Source of the DNA: Gallionellaceae bacterium
GTDB taxonomy: Bacteria > Pseudomonadota > Gammaproteobacteria > Burkholderiales > Gallionellaceae
NCBI GenBank assembly: GCA_030646595.1
Contig: JAUSKS010000263.1
Coordinates: forward strand, 1 to 8,607
Direction: 5' to 3'
Length of the DNA stretch: 8,607 nucleotides
The translations under genes were made by a program, and so were the position numbers. Positions 6,686-8,607 of this stretch are shown here, one piece after another. The notes below the pieces were generated by a model. That model worked only from the letters and a program-made list of their open reading frames with translations. It did no database searches and was not told the origin of the DNA. Positions within the stretch are counted from its first letter, which is position 1, and every line of letters begins with the position of its first letter.

Positions 6686-7555
6686 CTATTCCAAGGTGAG
6701 ATGGGCGACTTCTGCGCGGTTGTAAGGAGTCAGATCGATTTGTTTGCCGCGATAAAATAAACGCACCTGGCTGGCGTTGCCGATCAATAGCGAGAACGGT
6801 GGGTTGCCATTAACCTTTCTTTCGCTGCCACGTAAATTGAGTTGGCCCATCAGCGGCTTGCCGTCTTTATCGGTAATCTCTACCCAGGAATCCGCTTCGA
6901 ATACCATATAGATCAAGACGCCAGTTGGAGGCGTTTTGGCAACAGGAACCGGGGCAGCGTTAGTGGAAGGCTGGGCGGAAGGTGCTGCGGAAGGTTTAGC
7001 AGAAGGCTTGGCAGAAGGTATGGCGGAAGGTTTGGTGATTTCTGTCGGGACAGGCGTGGCTTCCACAGCAGGCAATGCGACTGGTTCCACTATGGTTTGT
7101 GCTGTCTCAGGTTCAGAGGATACGGGCGGCGGTGCTTTTTCATGCAGCCACACAAACAAGCCCAGGATGATCGCCACGCCAACACCGCCTGCCAGCCACA
7201 GCATATTCAGTTGGCGCGTGGTGGAGGCATGCGGGAAAGGTATGCGGGTGGTAATGGTATCAGGTGCTACCGGAGCTTGCTCCGGCGGCTGCGGCAAGGC
7301 AGCCAGCAGGGGCAGCGGATCAAGCTGCAATAAGCGGGCGTAACTGCGCACAAAGCCGCGCACAAAAGCGAGTTCCGGCAGACGTGCAAAATTATCCGCC
7401 TCCAACGCTTCAATCTGGCGCGGTGCAAACTTGAGCCGGTTGGCCACATCGGCCACACTCAGGCCCATCTGCTTGCGCGCTTCGCTCAAGGTGACGCCGA
7501 CACTGAAGGGCCGCGTTGCGGCCTCGCCTGGCATATGGTCTGAAGGGTTATCCAT
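6686..7555 (-). CDS. rodZ: Cytoskeleton protein RodZ
   Basis: RodZ links MreB filaments to the inner membrane and controls rod shape. Taking the ATG at 7555 gives 289 aa. A Xre-like helix-turn-helix domain lies at about residues 20-84 ([21 protein letters not shown]), with the [11 protein letters not shown] segment at 66-76. One membrane helix spans about 116-137. A Pro/Ala/Ser linker covers 138-210. A periplasmic DUF4115 domain occupies about 212-287 ([13 protein letters not shown], then [19 protein letters not shown]). A GTG at 7558 is in frame and overlaps the pilW stop as GTGA. I prefer the ATG because AGAGG lies 5 nt before it but only 2 nt before the GTG. The junction with pilW is TGATG, so the genes are coupled. 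The linker carries a KPSA-type repeat. Confidence 0.95.
   Translation of the reverse strand: MDNPSDHMPGEAATRPFSVGVTLSEARKQMGLSVADVANRLKFAPRQIEALEADNFARLPELAFVRGFVRSYARLLQLDPLPLLAALPQPPEQAPVAPDTITTRIPFPHASTTRQLNMLWLAGGVGVAIILGLFVWLHEKAPPPVSSEPETAQTIVEPVALPAVEATPVPTEITKPSAIPSAKPSAKPSAAPSAQPSTNAAPVPVAKTPPTGVLIYMVFEADSWVEITDKDGKPLMGQLNLRGSERKVNGNPPFSLLIGNASQVRLFYRGKQIDLTPYNRAEVAHLTLE
6965..7033 (-). repeat. Degenerate 12-bp tandem repeat in the RodZ linker
   Basis: Residues 175-197 of RodZ run as KPSA-like units ([20 protein letters not shown] and on). In DNA they appear as 12-bp periods with GAAGG cores on the plus strand, such as GCAGAAGGCTTG and GCGGAAGGTTTG. The repeat lies in the flexible periplasmic linker after the membrane helix. 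Changes of 12 bp would alter linker length without a frameshift. Confidence 0.7.
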
Positions 7556-8337
7556 CACGGCCTCTGCAACATAAGTTGGGTTTCCCGTGCATCAGGGAAG
7601 CGTTTGCGTAATTGTATGGCATAGTTGCCCTCGGCGTTTTTGTCGCCCAGCTTGCGTTCAATGCGCACGGCCAGCCATAAATTTTCTGCGCTTAAATTTT
7701 CCGCGTATTTGGCAAAGCGCAGAAACCAGGATTTCGCTCCAGCATAATCTTCTCTGGCAAAAGCCACATCAGACAAGGCAAATAAAGCTTCCGGCATATT
7801 AGGCTGCACCACCAGGGCTTTTTGCAGAAATTCTTCGGCATCCTTCATGTTTCCCCCTTTACGGGAACACATGCCAGCATTCAAATACGCCTTGGCCGGG
7901 GTAGCATACAGCGGATTTTTCAGCGCTGCCAGAAAATGTTCGATGGATTCCCGTTCGCGGCCTCGCTGGCACAGAAACCAGCCATAATTATTATGAGTGT
8001 TGGAATCGTTGGAATCAAGCTGCAGGCTGCGCCGAAAATCCTGCTCCGCCTGCGTATATTCACGCAAAGCCATGCGCACCAAGCCACGCACATTGTAAGC
8101 CGGAGCGTAATTGCTCTGTGCGTGCAAGGCTTTGTCCAGTTCTTCCAGTGCTACACCCAGTTGGGCACGGTCATAATATTGCGCGGCCAGTTCGGTATGC
8201 GCTCTGGCTCTTTCTTCGGCGCGGGTAGTGGCTTGTTGTGGTGTGCCCGCCGAGCCGCCGCCCTGAGTGCCGCATCCCGTCAGGCTCAAACCCAGCATTA
8301 GAATTACCGGCCATGCTTTGCGTGAGAATAATTTCAT
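7555..8337 (-). CDS. pilW: Type IV pilus biogenesis lipoprotein PilW (PilF in Pseudomonas)
   Basis: This outer-membrane pilotin-like lipoprotein helps PilQ secretin assembly and pilus stability. The 260-aa product starts [22 protein letters not shown], a lipoprotein signal with lipobox LTGC and lipidated Cys22. A stretch of TPR repeats follows: about 47-79, 80-113 ([21 protein letters not shown]), 114-148 ([21 protein letters not shown]), 151-184 ([20 protein letters not shown]) and a last degenerate one to about 215. The HNNYGWFLC segment and the length (E. coli-type and Pseudomonas PilF about 250 aa) fit the PilW/PilF family. A strong GGAGG lies 7 nt before the ATG, and the gene overlaps the rlmN stop by 4 bp. 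Position between rlmN and rodZ is the usual one. It implies that the organism has type IV pili encoded elsewhere, which is inference. Confidence 0.93.
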   Translation of the reverse strand: MKLFSRKAWPVILMLGLSLTGCGTQGGGSAGTPQQATTRAEERARAHTELAAQYYDRAQLGVALEELDKALHAQSNYAPAYNVRGLVRMALREYTQAEQDFRRSLQLDSNDSNTHNNYGWFLCQRGRERESIEHFLAALKNPLYATPAKAYLNAGMCSRKGGNMKDAEEFLQKALVVQPNMPEALFALSDVAFAREDYAGAKSWFLRFAKYAENLSAENLWLAVRIERKLGDKNAEGNYAIQLRKRFPDARETQLMLQRP

Positions 8338-8607
8338 GGGCGAACCTCCATCAAACGATGTGTTCTTTTGGTTTTATCTTTTACCTGCCCCGCCAGTTGC
8401 CCGCAAGCAGCGGCTATATCATCGCCGCGGGTCTTGCGCGTGGTGGTTACAATATCGGCCTGCATCAACACATCGCTGAAACGGCGTATGGTGTCTGCAC
8501 TGGAACGCTGATAATGCGTTTGCGGGAAGGGGTTAAACGGAATCAGATTAAGTTTGCATGGCACGTCGCGGACCAGCGCTACCAGCTCATGTGCCAGCTG
8601 CACACTG
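8334..8607 (-). CDS. rlmN: 23S rRNA/tRNA adenine-C2 methyltransferase RlmN, 3' end
   Basis: RlmN is the radical-SAM enzyme that makes 2-methyladenosine at 23S rRNA A2503 and in some tRNAs. Only the last 90 codons are present; the start lies beyond the right edge. The family C-terminus is plain: [14 protein letters not shown], then the RRFSDVL helix, then [20 protein letters not shown]. The Cys in AACGQLAG corresponds to the methyl-transfer cysteine Cys355 of E. coli RlmN. The frame is open to the edge. The apparent Met near 8603 is an internal GTG (Val), not a start. The stop overlaps the pilW ATG as ATGA, so the two are coupled. Upstream genes of the operon lie outside the window. Confidence 0.95.
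   Translation of the reverse strand, partial: SVQLAHELVALVRDVPCKLNLIPFNPFPQTHYQRSSADTIRRFSDVLMQADIVTTTRKTRGDDIAAACGQLAGQVKDKTKRTHRLMEVRP
8345..8349 (-). promoter_or_regulatory. Ribosome binding site of pilW inside the rlmN 3' end
   Basis: A full GGAGG on the minus strand, 7 nt before the pilW ATG at 8337. It lies within the last codons of rlmN (Glu-Val). It is the best Shine-Dalgarno sequence of the minus-strand operon and confirms the pilW start. Confidence 0.75.

Noticed and set aside
1..8607. CRISPR array, rRNA or tRNA genes
   Set aside because: No regularly spaced direct repeats, and no rRNA or cloverleaf sequences were recognised on either strand.

Overview
The window is a bacterial chromosome segment of moderate GC content. 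It is dominated by one long minus-strand gene run, read from the right edge to the left: rlmN (3' end), pilW/pilF, rodZ, ispG, hisS, yfgM, bamB and der (5' part). This order, with a PilW/PilF-type lipoprotein between rlmN and rodZ, is typical of Beta- and Gammaproteobacteria. The longer IspG (422 aa, against about 370 in E. coli) and the GC-rich stem-loop repeats between genes fit a betaproteobacterium, perhaps of the Nitrosomonadales/Gallionellaceae type. That taxonomic placement is inference and was not searched.

Layout from right to left. The 3' end of rlmN overlaps pilW by 4 bp (ATGA). pilW meets rodZ at a TGATG junction. rodZ and ispG are separated by 1 bp. The block rlmN-pilW-rodZ-ispG is therefore tightly coupled. 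hisS-yfgM-bamB form a second tight block, with gaps of 3 and 13 bp. der follows bamB only after a 228-bp gap.

Two places break this compact operon. Between ispG and hisS, where these genes are usually adjacent, lies a two-gene type II toxin-antitoxin module on the opposite (plus) strand. It consists of a 74-aa antitoxin and a 127-aa PIN-domain (VapC-type) ribonuclease toxin overlapping by 4 bp. Upstream of it is a 244-bp region shared with the hisS 5' leader. That region holds a perfect 10-bp inverted repeat with further copies of its core, a tandem 8-bp repeat, and two related 20-nt stem-loop repeats. Between bamB and der lies a GC-rich, multi-hairpin repeat of about 140 bp with 10-bp terminal inverted repeats.

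The minus-strand genes are housekeeping functions in translation and the cell envelope: 23S rRNA/tRNA methylation (RlmN), type IV pilus assembly (PilW), cell shape (RodZ), isoprenoid synthesis (IspG), His-tRNA charging (HisS), envelope protein handling (YfgM, BamB) and ribosome assembly (Der). They share transcription rather than one pathway. The accessory part is the toxin-antitoxin insertion and the repeats around it. I see no new multi-gene system. The points most worth a second look are the antisense toxin-antitoxin module inside an essential operon, its likely operator, the composite look of its antitoxin, and the repeats placed in intercistronic gaps.
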